Shown here piece by piece: positions 54,673 to 63,383 of a stretch of 64,000 nucleotides of DNA. The position numbers and the translations under genes are program-made. The first letter of the stretch is position 1; each line of letters starts with the position of its first letter. Origin of the DNA: Solibacillus sp. FSL H8-0523 (lineage in GTDB: Bacteria > Bacillota > Bacilli > Bacillales_A > Planococcaceae); contig NZ_CP150291.1 of assembly GCF_038051985.1 (NCBI RefSeq), positions 1,364,001-1,428,000 of the forward strand. The letters are read 5' to 3'. The notes beneath the pieces are model-generated. The model searched no databases. It saw only the letters and a list, made by a program, of their open reading frames with translations, and was not told the origin of the DNA.

Positions 54673-54755
54673 CGAGCTTCCTCCTAGCAAGAGGGTTTTC
54701 GTTAGTATATGCAAAAATTTGTGGAATGTGTGAATGTCGAAAGGGGAGTACGAAT

Positions 54756-55088
54756 GTGGATGCAAAAAAACAACAGATTGAATGTCAAAATTGCCATGAA
54801 ATGATAACAGTTGATTTTGCGACGGCCAATTTTGCTACAGAAGTACGTGTAATGAATGGAAAAAAATCAGAGTCGCGTACATATATAGAAAAATGCCCAA
54901 ACTGTGGGACGATGAATAAAGTGAAAAGCGACAATAAGGCTGATTGGGGTAAACGAAAAGGGCCCAATATGAAACTGTTTATGTTTTCAGGTTTATTTGG
55001 CTGCTTGGCGTTTCTTGTTTTTGGCCTTCTTGCTGTATATTTTGGATTTAAAGGTTTAGGTATAGTATTTGATTGGTTTTTAAATTAG
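54756..55088 (+). CDS. Zinc-ribbon membrane protein (110 aa)
   Basis: GTG start 54756, 7 bases after AAGGGGAG; the frame also runs upstream without an SD. A four-cysteine zinc ribbon (ECQNCHEM ... KCPNCGTM) in residues ~8-52 is followed by a basic stretch and one membrane helix (LFMFSGLFGCLAFLVFGLLAVYF). It is a tail-anchored cytosolic zinc-ribbon protein. Divergent from the coiled-coil gene. Unknown role. Confidence 0.75.
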   Translation: MDAKKQQIECQNCHEMITVDFATANFATEVRVMNGKKSESRTYIEKCPNCGTMNKVKSDNKADWGKRKGPNMKLFMFSGLFGCLAFLVFGLLAVYFGFKGLGIVFDWFLN

Positions 55089-55137
55089 TGATAGCCACAG
55101 TTCAACTAAATAACAAGTAATTTGATATAAAACACAG

Positions 55138-55176
55138 CGATTAAAAGGAATGTGACTTTCTTTTAATCGTTTTTTT
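55138..55176 (+). terminator. Terminator ahead of the eut operon
   Basis: A 10-bp stem CGATTAAAAG / CTTTTAATCG with a 12-base loop, then seven T. It ends the zinc-ribbon gene; it lies 120 bases before eutB1, so a role in eut antitermination cannot be ruled out. Confidence 0.8.
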
Positions 55177-55295
55177 GTTTTCTTAATTTTATGAAAATAT
55201 AGAAAAAAGAAGGATTTTTGTTGTAAAAGATGTTAATTAATAATAATCTTGAATTGTAAGAGTTATCTGTTAATTGATGTGCGGGGGGTGAATGG

Positions 55296-56660
55296 TTGAA
55301 ACTTCAGTACGTGTTAAAGGGAAATCGCTATCAATTTCATTCGGTAAAAGAGGTTTTGGCAAAAGCAAGTGAGGCAAAGTCTGGGGATGTATTAGCAGGC
55401 ATTGCGGCGCAGTCTTCACTTGAACGGATGGCTGCAAAACTTGTATTAAGTGAGCTTACATTAAGGGATATTTTTGAAAACCCAGTCATATCTTACGAGC
55501 AAGATGAGGTGACGCGTGTCATTTATGATGATTTGAGTAGACCCATTTATGAGGACATGCAACATATGACAGTGGGTGAATTACGTAATCGAATATTGTC
55601 GTTTGAGACGGAACAAATGCAACTGGCCAAAATGAGTAGAGGGTTAACGAGTGAAATGATTTCTGCAGTCGCCAAATTAATGTCGAGCATCGATTTAGTC
55701 ATGGCCTCACAAAAAATGCGCTATACCGCACATTGCAACACAACCATTGGGGAACGCGGTCGCCTTGCATTTCGCTGTCAACCAAATCACCCGAATGATG
55801 TATTGGAGGGCATTCTTTATTCCATAAAAGAAGGACTCTCTTACGGCAGTGGCGATGCGGTTATTGGCGTGAATCCAAATAATGATTCGGTGGACTCGGT
55901 AAAAAAGATTTTACAAATGACACATGACTTTATGCAGGAATGGGAAATCCCGACGCAAAATTGTGTACTCGCTCATATTACAACTCAAATGGATGCTGTC
56001 AAAGCGGGTGCGCCTATGGCATTAATGTTTCAAAGCTTGGCAGGTACGCAAAGTGCCAATGAAGCATTTGGGATTTCAAAGGAATTATTAGATGAGGGCT
56101 ATGCGTTAATGAAAGCGCAAGGGACATCTGCGGGTCCAAACTTTATGTACTTTGAAACGGGACAAGGCTCTGAATTTTCACTTGAAACGCATCATGATAT
56201 TGACATGCAGACGTTAGAAGCGCGGACATATGGTTACGCCCGCCACTGGAAGCCGTTTATGGTGAACAATGTTTCAGGTTTTATTGGTCCAGAAACATTG
56301 TATGACGGCAGGCAACTCATTCGTGCGGATTTAGAGGATTTATTTATGGGCAAGTTACATGCCTTACCAATGGGCATTGCGCCAACGTACACGAATCATA
56401 TGGATGCCGATCAAAACGATCAAGAAATTGGCGGGATGCTAACGGCACTGGCCGGCGCAAACTTTTATATGGGGGTACCTGGTGGAGATGATGTCATGCT
56501 GAACTATCAAGATACGAGCTACCATGATGATGCGAGTTTACGAGAAATACTTGGTTTACGACCAATCAAAGAATTTGAAGTATGGCTAGAAAAAATGGGC
56601 ATTATGGAAAACGGTCGTTTAACAAGTAGAGCAGGGGATTTATCCATTTTTGAGCGATAG
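55296..56660 (+). CDS. eutB: Ethanolamine ammonia-lyase large subunit, first copy
   Basis: 454 residues; TTG start after GGGGGGTGA. With EutC and adenosylcobalamin it converts ethanolamine to acetaldehyde and ammonia. Family segments are intact: KSGDVLAGIAAQS, RCQPNHPNDVLEGILYS, GDAVIGVNPNNDS, ETGQGSEFS, GDDVMLNYQDTSYHDDASL and the end NGRLTSRAGDLSIFER. It differs from the second copy in the stretch FIGPETLYDGRQLIRADL and PMGIAPTYTNHMDADQND, which I recall from lyases of non-microcompartment organisms such as Acinetobacter and actinobacteria. It is the first gene of the operon. Confidence 0.93.
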   Translation: MKLQYVLKGNRYQFHSVKEVLAKASEAKSGDVLAGIAAQSSLERMAAKLVLSELTLRDIFENPVISYEQDEVTRVIYDDLSRPIYEDMQHMTVGELRNRILSFETEQMQLAKMSRGLTSEMISAVAKLMSSIDLVMASQKMRYTAHCNTTIGERGRLAFRCQPNHPNDVLEGILYSIKEGLSYGSGDAVIGVNPNNDSVDSVKKILQMTHDFMQEWEIPTQNCVLAHITTQMDAVKAGAPMALMFQSLAGTQSANEAFGISKELLDEGYALMKAQGTSAGPNFMYFETGQGSEFSLETHHDIDMQTLEARTYGYARHWKPFMVNNVSGFIGPETLYDGRQLIRADLEDLFMGKLHALPMGIAPTYTNHMDADQNDQEIGGMLTALAGANFYMGVPGGDDVMLNYQDTSYHDDASLREILGLRPIKEFEVWLEKMGIMENGRLTSRAGDLSIFER

Positions 56661-56671
56661 GAAGTGAACAT

Positions 56672-57511
56672 ATGGATATTGAACAAATTGTCGAGACCGT
56701 ATTAGCCAAAATTCAACAACAGGGAAGATTGCCGACAGAATCACAGCAAACCATGCAATTTAATGAACCAGCTAGTTCGGTGGACGAACCTCTTAATGCG
56801 CAAATTATAGCGCATGCACGAGCGATTACCCCAGCACGAATTGGTATTGGTCATACAGGCACACGCATGAAAACAGCGCATTATCTCCATTTCCGAGTCG
56901 ATCATGCAGCAGCACAGGATGCGGTGTATCAAGAGGTCGATGAAGCGCTATTACAGAGATTGCAATTGCCGATTTTACACAGCAACGCTAAGGATCTAAA
57001 GCAATATTTAATGGATTTACAAGCAGGTAGAACGCTAGCTGAAACTTCAACTTCATGGGTCAAGCAGCATTTAAAGAAGCATATCGACGTGCAAATTATC
57101 ATTAGTAACGGGTTAAGCTCAGCGGCGATTGAAGCTAATATCGAAAGTATTTTGCCGGCGCTTTTACAAGGCTTGCAACTGAAAAATATTACGATGAATC
57201 CGCCTGTTTATGTCAAGCGGGCACGTGTGTGGATACAAGATGAAGTTGCGAAATTAGTAGATTGCAAGCTTGCGATTATTTTAATCGGGGAGCGACCTGG
57301 GTTAAATACAGCTGAATCGATGAGTGCTTATTTAATATATCGACCAACTGATAAAACGGTCGAAGCAGATCGAACTGTGATTTCCAACATTCACGAAGCG
57401 GGATTAGCGCCTGTTGAAGCAGGTGCTTATTTATCGGAAATAATGGCCCAAATGCTGCAACTCGAATGTACGGGCGTCACATTTATGCGTAAGAAAACTG
57501 CTAAGAATTAA
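56672..57511 (+). CDS. eutC: Ethanolamine ammonia-lyase small subunit, first copy
   Basis: 279 residues, 11 bases after eutB1. Conserved segments: ARAITPARIGIGHTGTR, FRVDHAAAQDAVYQEV, VQIIISNGLSSAAIEANIE, ILIGERPGLNTAESMSAYL and EADRTVISNIHEAGLAPVEAG. The usual RPDxGRxL motif is replaced by MDLQAGRTL (residues ~110-118), unlike the second copy (RPDLGRKL), so its lyase partnership may be specific to EutB1. The N-terminal ~45 residues are short and Gln-rich; the EutC N-terminus often targets microcompartments, and this one differs from copy 2. Confidence 0.9.
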   Translation: MDIEQIVETVLAKIQQQGRLPTESQQTMQFNEPASSVDEPLNAQIIAHARAITPARIGIGHTGTRMKTAHYLHFRVDHAAAQDAVYQEVDEALLQRLQLPILHSNAKDLKQYLMDLQAGRTLAETSTSWVKQHLKKHIDVQIIISNGLSSAAIEANIESILPALLQGLQLKNITMNPPVYVKRARVWIQDEVAKLVDCKLAIILIGERPGLNTAESMSAYLIYRPTDKTVEADRTVISNIHEAGLAPVEAGAYLSEIMAQMLQLECTGVTFMRKKTAKN

Positions 57512-57529
57512 GAAAATGGAGGTGGAATG

Positions 57530-58765
57530 ATGGAGTTAATTGGCGTTGTGATTGTTTATATTATTATGGCTTGTGCAGTTGCAGGTGCGTTTGCAGCAAT
57601 TCGGGATGCAGACAATGGGCTCGGCAAAGAGTTTATGAGTGGTTTACACGCGGTAGGCCATATTTTCGTACCTGCTGCTGGGATTATGGCATCGATTCCC
57701 TATTTAACGATTTTCATTGAAAAAGTAGTTAGCCCGATGTTTCATAAAATTGGCGCGGACCCGGCAATTGCGGCTACGACGATTTTAGCGTCTGACATGG
57801 GAGGGTATCAGCTCGCAAATGCGTTAAAGGATTCCCATGAAGGCTTAATTATGGCGTTAATTGTAGGCTTTATGGCGGGTGCAACAATTGTATTCTCGAT
57901 TCCAATGGGACTGGCAATGCTTGATAAGCGCGATCATAAATACATGGCGCTTGGTATTATGGCCGGGGTATTAACGATTCCGATTGGTGCGTTTATTTCA
58001 GCAATTATGGTGTCACTATTTGATACGAAAGTTCGTGAAATTATTGATACTTCCAGTGAACCAACGTATATGTTTAGCATATCCGTGCTGCAAATACTCA
58101 TCAATTTAGCACCACTTTTTGTTTTTGTTATTTTAATCGCACTTGGCTTAAAATTCCTTCCGAATATGATGATTGCAGGATTTATGATTTTCGGTCGCGT
58201 ATTAGATGCCGGCATTAAGCTTGTATTAGTGTTCTCGATTGTAGAAATTTTCACGGGCCTTTTTTCAACGATTTTCGGTAGCTGGGGCTTTGATCCGATT
58301 ATGGCGGATGAGGCAGATCAATTCCGAGCGCTTGAAACGGCTGGTTATATTGGGATTATGCTTGCTGGAGCGTTTCCGATGGTGTATTTAATTCGTAAAT
58401 ACTTTGCAAAACCATTAGAATCTGCGGGTGGTAAATTAGGTTTATCGGCAGTGGGAAGCGCGGGGTTACTTGCGACAATCGCCAATATTTTAGCGATGTT
58501 CACACTTGTCCGTGATATGCCGCCAAAAGATAAAGTTATTAATATTGCATTTGGCGTATGTGCGGCGTTTTTACTCGGGGACCATTTATCATTTACGGCA
58601 AACTTCCAGCCAACGATTATTCTAGCGGTAATTGTTGGGAAATTAGTCGCGGGGATTCTTGCAATTTGGTTAGCGTATAAGCTATCCGTTCCAACTGCGT
58701 TGAAGCTAGAAAAAGAGGATCGTGAAGCCGGCATAATTAAACCGGATGAATATAAAGAAGCATAA
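57530..58765 (+). CDS. eutH: Ethanolamine transporter
   Basis: 411 residues, ten or eleven hydrophobic helices. There are two adjacent ATGs; the second (57530) has the better distance from GGAGG. It begins MELIGVVIVYIIMACAVAGA and contains ASDMGGYQLAN and GDHLSFTANFQP, both strongly conserved in EutH. It facilitates ethanolamine entry when external levels or pH are low. Sits between the first lyase pair and the shell gene eutS. Confidence 0.95.
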   Translation: MELIGVVIVYIIMACAVAGAFAAIRDADNGLGKEFMSGLHAVGHIFVPAAGIMASIPYLTIFIEKVVSPMFHKIGADPAIAATTILASDMGGYQLANALKDSHEGLIMALIVGFMAGATIVFSIPMGLAMLDKRDHKYMALGIMAGVLTIPIGAFISAIMVSLFDTKVREIIDTSSEPTYMFSISVLQILINLAPLFVFVILIALGLKFLPNMMIAGFMIFGRVLDAGIKLVLVFSIVEIFTGLFSTIFGSWGFDPIMADEADQFRALETAGYIGIMLAGAFPMVYLIRKYFAKPLESAGGKLGLSAVGSAGLLATIANILAMFTLVRDMPPKDKVINIAFGVCAAFLLGDHLSFTANFQPTIILAVIVGKLVAGILAIWLAYKLSVPTALKLEKEDREAGIIKPDEYKEA

Positions 58766-58777
58766 GTAGGTGAGGCA

Positions 58778-59119
58778 ATGGCGGAGGAAAAAAAGCGCTT
58801 TATACAGGAGTTTGTACCGGGAAAGCAGTTAACACTTAGTCATTTGATTGCTAACCCGGATAACGATATGTTGCAAAAACTTGGCATCCAAGAGGTAGGT
58901 GCACTGGGGATTTTAACGTGCACACCAAGTGAAACCGTTATTATTGCAGCAGATTTAGCCACGAAAGCATCGCATGTACGCATCGGCTTTTTAGACCGCT
59001 TTACAGGAAGCCTCGTGCTTGTTGGGAGTGTGTCTGAAGTAGAAATGGCGCTCATTGCCATTAACGACTTTTTAGAGCGCAAACTAGGCTATACGCCAGC
59101 GAACATTACGAAATCGTAG
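58778..59119 (+). CDS. eutS: Microcompartment shell protein EutS
   Basis: 113 residues, the family's usual length; TAGGTGAGG precedes the ATG. A single circularly permuted BMC domain: RFIQEFVPGKQLTLSHLIANP at the start, GALGILTCTPSETVIIAADLATKAS in the core and GSVSEVEMALIAINDFLERKLGY at the end. It forms bent hexamers of the ethanolamine microcompartment facets. Together with EutL it shows that this operon builds a shell. Confidence 0.95.
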   Translation: MAEEKKRFIQEFVPGKQLTLSHLIANPDNDMLQKLGIQEVGALGILTCTPSETVIIAADLATKASHVRIGFLDRFTGSLVLVGSVSEVEMALIAINDFLERKLGYTPANITKS

Positions 59120-59127
59120 GTGACATG

Positions 59128-59619
59128 ATGAATAAAGTGATGATAATTGGAGCTATTGGAGCAGGGAAATCAACCTTAACAAAAGCATTGCTTAATAAAG
59201 AACTAAATGCAGTAAAAACACAGGCACTGAATTATGAAGAGTGGATTGTAGATACGCCAGGTGAATATTTAGAAAATCCTTTGTTTTATAAAAATATTAT
59301 GGCTACATCTCTAGAAGTTTCGCATTTAATTTATTTACAAGATGCGACGCGCCAATTATCAAATTTCCCGCCATTTTTTGGAACAGGTATGGCAAAGCTA
59401 CCGATTGGTGTCGTCACAAAGTGTGATGTGGAGAATGCCAATATCGAGCAGGCTATTTACTGGTTAAAACAAGTCATTGGGCAAGCACCGATTGTCATTA
59501 CATCCGCAGTGGAGCAGATTGGTACCGAGCATATTCGCCAGCTTGTCGGCTGTAACAGTGTGCAGGAAATGCGGGATTATGTAGAACGTGCCAATGATCC
59601 ACAATGTTTTTTTGCATAG
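59128..59619 (+). CDS. eutP: EutP/PduV family P-loop protein
   Basis: 163 residues from the second of two adjacent ATGs, 5 bases after AGGTG. The P-loop GAIGAGKST (residues 8-16), switch-like DTPGEY and base-recognition TKCD are present, so a GTPase-like fold is clear. In enteric bacteria EutP has been reported to act as an acetate kinase; here the role is inferred. It starts 8 bases after eutS. Confidence 0.92.
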   Translation: MNKVMIIGAIGAGKSTLTKALLNKELNAVKTQALNYEEWIVDTPGEYLENPLFYKNIMATSLEVSHLIYLQDATRQLSNFPPFFGTGMAKLPIGVVTKCDVENANIEQAIYWLKQVIGQAPIVITSAVEQIGTEHIRQLVGCNSVQEMRDYVERANDPQCFFA

Positions 59620-59632
59620 GAGGTGGGGGTAG

Positions 59633-61063
59633 ATGGCAGCGAAAACACAAACATTACTCAGTGCAGGTATTGATATCGGTACGAGCACAACGAAAATCGT
59701 CATTAGCCGTTTAACGATGCAAAATACAGCAGGTCAAACCCATGTGCCACGCATAGAAATTGTGGATAAAGAGGTGGTTTATAAAAGCCCGATTTTTCGC
59801 ACACCCCTACGCGATGATGTCACGATTGACGTCCAAAAGGTAGAGCAAATCGTATTTGAGCAATACAAATTAGCGAATGTGACGCCTAAGCAAATTGAAA
59901 CTGGGGTTGTTCTCATTACAGGGGAAACGGCAACAAAGAAAAATGCGCGGGAAGTTATTCATTTTTTATCCGATGCAGCGGGTGATTTTTTAGTCGCAAC
60001 GGCCGGTCCGGATTTAGAAAGTATTTTAGCAGCAAAAGGATCCGGAGCAATTGCGTATTCAAAAAATAATGCAAAGGTTATCGCCAATATTGATATCGGT
60101 GGTGGCACAACGAATATTGCGGTAGTAAAGCACGGGGAAGTGATTGGTACCGTGACGCTGCATGTAGGCGGTAGATTAATAGAATACCAGCAACATAAAG
60201 TCACTCAAATCGCACCGTCAATCCAGCGTTTACTGCAAAAGCATACGATGCGTTACGAACGAGGACAGAAACGAGATGAACAAATCGAACGTTACGTCAT
60301 TGAGCAAATGGTGATAAGTCTTTGTGCAGTACTTCAAGCAGAGCAGAAAAGCGAGCGCATCCCGTTATTGCTTGGGCATGTTCCAAACTGGCAGGAGCCC
60401 GTACAAGCGATTATGTTTTCAGGCGGCGTAGCCCAATGTATGTATCCGACAACAGACGCGAGCTGTAATACGGGAACGTTTGATGATCTCGGTCAAAAAA
60501 TCGCGGAAGCCCTGCAGCAAAGTGAAGAATTGAAGCGGTATGAATGGCTGCCACCAAATGAAACGGTGCGTGCTACTGTTACTGGCGCTGGGTCACAGTC
60601 AACAGATGTAAGCGGGGCAACGATTGAACTAGACGAAAACGTACTACCGTTAAAAAATGTACCGGTTGTAACCTGTGATTTGCAGAAGCAAACGACCGGC
60701 ATGACTGAAGTAGTGAAAACAACGATCCAACAGGCAATGCGGTTATTTGATAGTGAACAGAGCGGTGAACCGTTTGCGCTGTATTTAAAAAATATCCCGT
60801 ATTTTAATTTTACAGATATCCAGCAACTTGCAAAAATGATTGTCGGGAATTGGCCTGAAAATAATGCGCTCATTGTCGTCATTCTAGAAGCTGATTATGC
60901 CAAAGTACTTGGGCAAAGCATGGTGCAGTTGAAGGGGCAAAAACAGCTCGTTTGCATTGATCAAGTAGATGTACGGACCGGTGATTATATCGACATCGGG
61001 CGTATGATGCAGGCGGGCGTTGTACCTGTTGTTGTAAAAACATTAGCATTTCATCAAGCATGA
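59633..61063 (+). CDS. eutA: Ethanolamine ammonia-lyase reactivating factor EutA
   Basis: 476 residues; AGGAGGTGG upstream. An actin/Hsp70-like ATPase fold: the phosphate 1 loop SAGIDIGTSTTKIVISRL, and the second loop NIDIGGGTTNIAVV, with the adenosine-contact region MFSGGVAQCMYP. It removes inactivated cobalamin from the lyase so that fresh adenosylcobalamin can enter. It precedes the second lyase pair directly, which suggests that pair is its main client; whether it also serves EutB1C1 is open. Confidence 0.93.
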   Translation: MAAKTQTLLSAGIDIGTSTTKIVISRLTMQNTAGQTHVPRIEIVDKEVVYKSPIFRTPLRDDVTIDVQKVEQIVFEQYKLANVTPKQIETGVVLITGETATKKNAREVIHFLSDAAGDFLVATAGPDLESILAAKGSGAIAYSKNNAKVIANIDIGGGTTNIAVVKHGEVIGTVTLHVGGRLIEYQQHKVTQIAPSIQRLLQKHTMRYERGQKRDEQIERYVIEQMVISLCAVLQAEQKSERIPLLLGHVPNWQEPVQAIMFSGGVAQCMYPTTDASCNTGTFDDLGQKIAEALQQSEELKRYEWLPPNETVRATVTGAGSQSTDVSGATIELDENVLPLKNVPVVTCDLQKQTTGMTEVVKTTIQQAMRLFDSEQSGEPFALYLKNIPYFNFTDIQQLAKMIVGNWPENNALIVVILEADYAKVLGQSMVQLKGQKQLVCIDQVDVRTGDYIDIGRMMQAGVVPVVVKTLAFHQA

Positions 61064-61080
61064 GGAGGTGGAGACATTCG

Positions 61081-62445
61081 ATGAATTTATCGATTAATTT
61101 AGGAGGCATCACGTACGCCTTTCGAGATTTAAAAGAGTTATTTGCGAAGGCGAACGAACAAAAATCAGGCGATGAATTAGCAGGCATTGCAGCGGAAACC
61201 GTACAAGAACGCATCGCTGCAAAAGCAGTAATGAGTGACATTTTACTAAAGGATATTCGTGAAAATCCACTGATTCCGTATGAAGAGGATGAGGTTTCAC
61301 GTTTACTCGATGAGGATTTAAACGAGCCGATTTACAACGAAATTCAACATTGGTCCGTAGCTGAACTACGTGAGTATATTCTGCGTTTAGATGTAACAAA
61401 TACCGAGCTTCGTCGCATGAGTAAAGGGCTAACATCGGAAATGATTGCGGCTGTAACAAAGCTAATGAGCAATATGGATTTAGTGTATGCGGCTAATAAA
61501 ATTGAAATCATCACCACTTGTAATAGTGCAATTGGTCAAAGGGGTACGTTGTCATCAAGGCTACAGCCGAACCATCCGACAGACAATATTGATGGCATTA
61601 TGGCTTCTTTAAAAGAAGGGTTAGCGTATGGTGTAGGAGATGCGGTAATCGGCATTAATCCTGTTGATGATTCGGTTGAAAGTGTGAAGCGTGTGCTACA
61701 TGCGACAAAGGAATTTATGACGGAATGGCAAGTGCCCACGCAAAACTGTGTACTGGCACATGTGACAACGCAAATGAAGGCCATTCGTCAAGGCGCTCCA
61801 GCAGATATGGTGTTTCAAAGCATTGCTGGTACAGAAAAAGCGAATCGCGCATTTGGTATTTCAATCGAGCTGTTAAAAGAAGCGCAAAGCTTAATTAAAA
61901 AGCAAGGTACATCGGCAGGACCGAATCAATTTTACTTTGAAACGGGACAAGGCTCTGAGTTATCAGCGGAAGCACATTATGATATTGATCAATTAACGCT
62001 TGAATCGAGAAACTACGGCTTTGCACGCCATTTTAATCCGTTTATCGTCAACACCGTTGTTGGTTTTATTGGGCCGGAGTATTTATATGATAGTAAGCAG
62101 GTGATTCGTGCGGGTTTAGAGGATCATTTTATGGGCAAAATGCACGGCCTGCCAATGGGTGTGGATATTTGTTATACGAATCATATAAAAGCCGACCAAA
62201 ATGACAATGAAAATTTAGGGGTGCTACTCGCTGCAGCGGGTGTGAATTTTATTATTGCTGCACCAATGGGCGATGACGTCATGCTGAATTATCAGTCGAT
62301 GAGCTATCATGATGTTCCGACACTGCAAGAACTGTTCAATAAAAGACCAGCACCACAATTTGAACGTTGGCTCGAAAAAATGGGTATTACGGAAAATGGC
62401 CGCTTCACAAGTCGCGCAGGCGATTTAACGATTTTCGAAAAGTAG
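61081..62445 (+). CDS. eutB: Ethanolamine ammonia-lyase large subunit, second copy (microcompartment type)
   Basis: 454 residues from ATG 61081; GGAGGTGGAG upstream. Same fold and length as copy 1, but its signatures match the microcompartment enzymes of Listeria and enterococci as I remember them: SSRLQPNHPTDNIDGIMAS, VNTVVGFIGPEYLYDSKQ, IRAGLEDHFMGKMHGLPMG and CYTNHIKADQND. It is flanked by eutA and eutC2-eutL. The stop and the eutC2 start are 8 bases apart. Confidence 0.95.
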   Translation: MNLSINLGGITYAFRDLKELFAKANEQKSGDELAGIAAETVQERIAAKAVMSDILLKDIRENPLIPYEEDEVSRLLDEDLNEPIYNEIQHWSVAELREYILRLDVTNTELRRMSKGLTSEMIAAVTKLMSNMDLVYAANKIEIITTCNSAIGQRGTLSSRLQPNHPTDNIDGIMASLKEGLAYGVGDAVIGINPVDDSVESVKRVLHATKEFMTEWQVPTQNCVLAHVTTQMKAIRQGAPADMVFQSIAGTEKANRAFGISIELLKEAQSLIKKQGTSAGPNQFYFETGQGSELSAEAHYDIDQLTLESRNYGFARHFNPFIVNTVVGFIGPEYLYDSKQVIRAGLEDHFMGKMHGLPMGVDICYTNHIKADQNDNENLGVLLAAAGVNFIIAAPMGDDVMLNYQSMSYHDVPTLQELFNKRPAPQFERWLEKMGITENGRFTSRAGDLTIFEK

Positions 62446-62453
62446 GTGAAAAC

Positions 62454-63371
62454 GTGGATAAGGCATTAGTGGAAATGATTACAAAATTAGTGACCGAACG
62501 CTTACAGCAGGAGCACAGTGATTTGAAGCAACCAAAAGCAGTTGAAATTCCAAGTTCGAATGAGCCATTTATTGAGCTTTTTCAGCAAAGAAAACCGAGT
62601 AGTACACAAGTGGTTAGTACGTCTCAAAAAGCGCAAAACGCCAAAGTGTTTGCAGAAACAGTTGATGACAAGTTTGCGCATGCTCGTTCGAAAACACCGG
62701 CACGAGTTGGCGTGGGACTCACGGGGCCAAGACCTTTGACCAATACCATGCTAAAGTTCCGCTTTGATCATGCAGCTGCAGTCGATGCGGTTTACGGGGA
62801 AGTGGAGCAAGGCTTACTTGAAAAATTGAAGCTGTTTACAATTGACACAAAGGCGCTTGATGACAAGGAAACGTACATTTTACGACCGGATTTAGGACGT
62901 AAATTAACGGATGCAGCGAAGGAAACATTGCTACAAAAATGTGAGAAAAACGCGCAAGTACAAATCATCGTTTCCAATGGCCTAAGTGCGAGTGCAATCA
63001 ATGCTAATTTAGAAAATGTGCTTTTATCATTACAGCAAAGCTTAGCAAGTTTAAATTTGAAAATGGGGACACCGTTTTATATCGAACAAGGACGCGTTGG
63101 TTTAATGGATGATATCGGTGAAGTATTACAGCCGGAAGTGGTTGTCTACTTGATTGGCGAGCGCCCAGGCTTAGTATCGGCAGAATCAATGAGTGCGTAT
63201 TTGTGCTATAAGCCGCGTAAAGAGACGATTGAATCAGACCGTACCGTCGTCTCCAATATTCATAAAGGCGGGATTCCACCTGCAGAAGCTGGGGCGTATC
63301 TCGGGAATTTAATTCAGAAAATTTTGAAATACGAAGCAAGTGGTGTAACGCTCGTGCAAAGAGAGGAATAG
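62454..63371 (+). CDS. eutC: Ethanolamine ammonia-lyase small subunit, second copy
   Basis: 305 residues from GTG 62454, 5-6 bases after TAGGTGA at the end of eutB2; the frame runs upstream inside eutB2 without an SD. Canonical motifs are present: GVGLTGPRPLTN, FRFDHAAAVDAVYGEV, ILRPDLGRKLTDAA, VQIIVSNGLSASAINANLE, LIGERPGLVSAESMSAYL and ESDRTVVSNIHKGGIPPAEAG. The N-terminus (~1-80) has an amphipathic helix ALVEMITKLVTERLQ, of the kind that targets EutC into microcompartments, then a Gln/Ser-rich linker. Confidence 0.94.
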   Translation: MDKALVEMITKLVTERLQQEHSDLKQPKAVEIPSSNEPFIELFQQRKPSSTQVVSTSQKAQNAKVFAETVDDKFAHARSKTPARVGVGLTGPRPLTNTMLKFRFDHAAAVDAVYGEVEQGLLEKLKLFTIDTKALDDKETYILRPDLGRKLTDAAKETLLQKCEKNAQVQIIVSNGLSASAINANLENVLLSLQQSLASLNLKMGTPFYIEQGRVGLMDDIGEVLQPEVVVYLIGERPGLVSAESMSAYLCYKPRKETIESDRTVVSNIHKGGIPPAEAGAYLGNLIQKILKYEASGVTLVQREE

Positions 63372-63383
63372 GAGGCGAAACCA

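Noticed and set aside
55089-55295. B12 riboswitch or EutV-type dual hairpin antiterminator ahead of eutB1
   Set aside because: No B12-box-like sequence and no tandem hexaloop hairpins are visible; the one terminator present fits the upstream zinc-ribbon gene.
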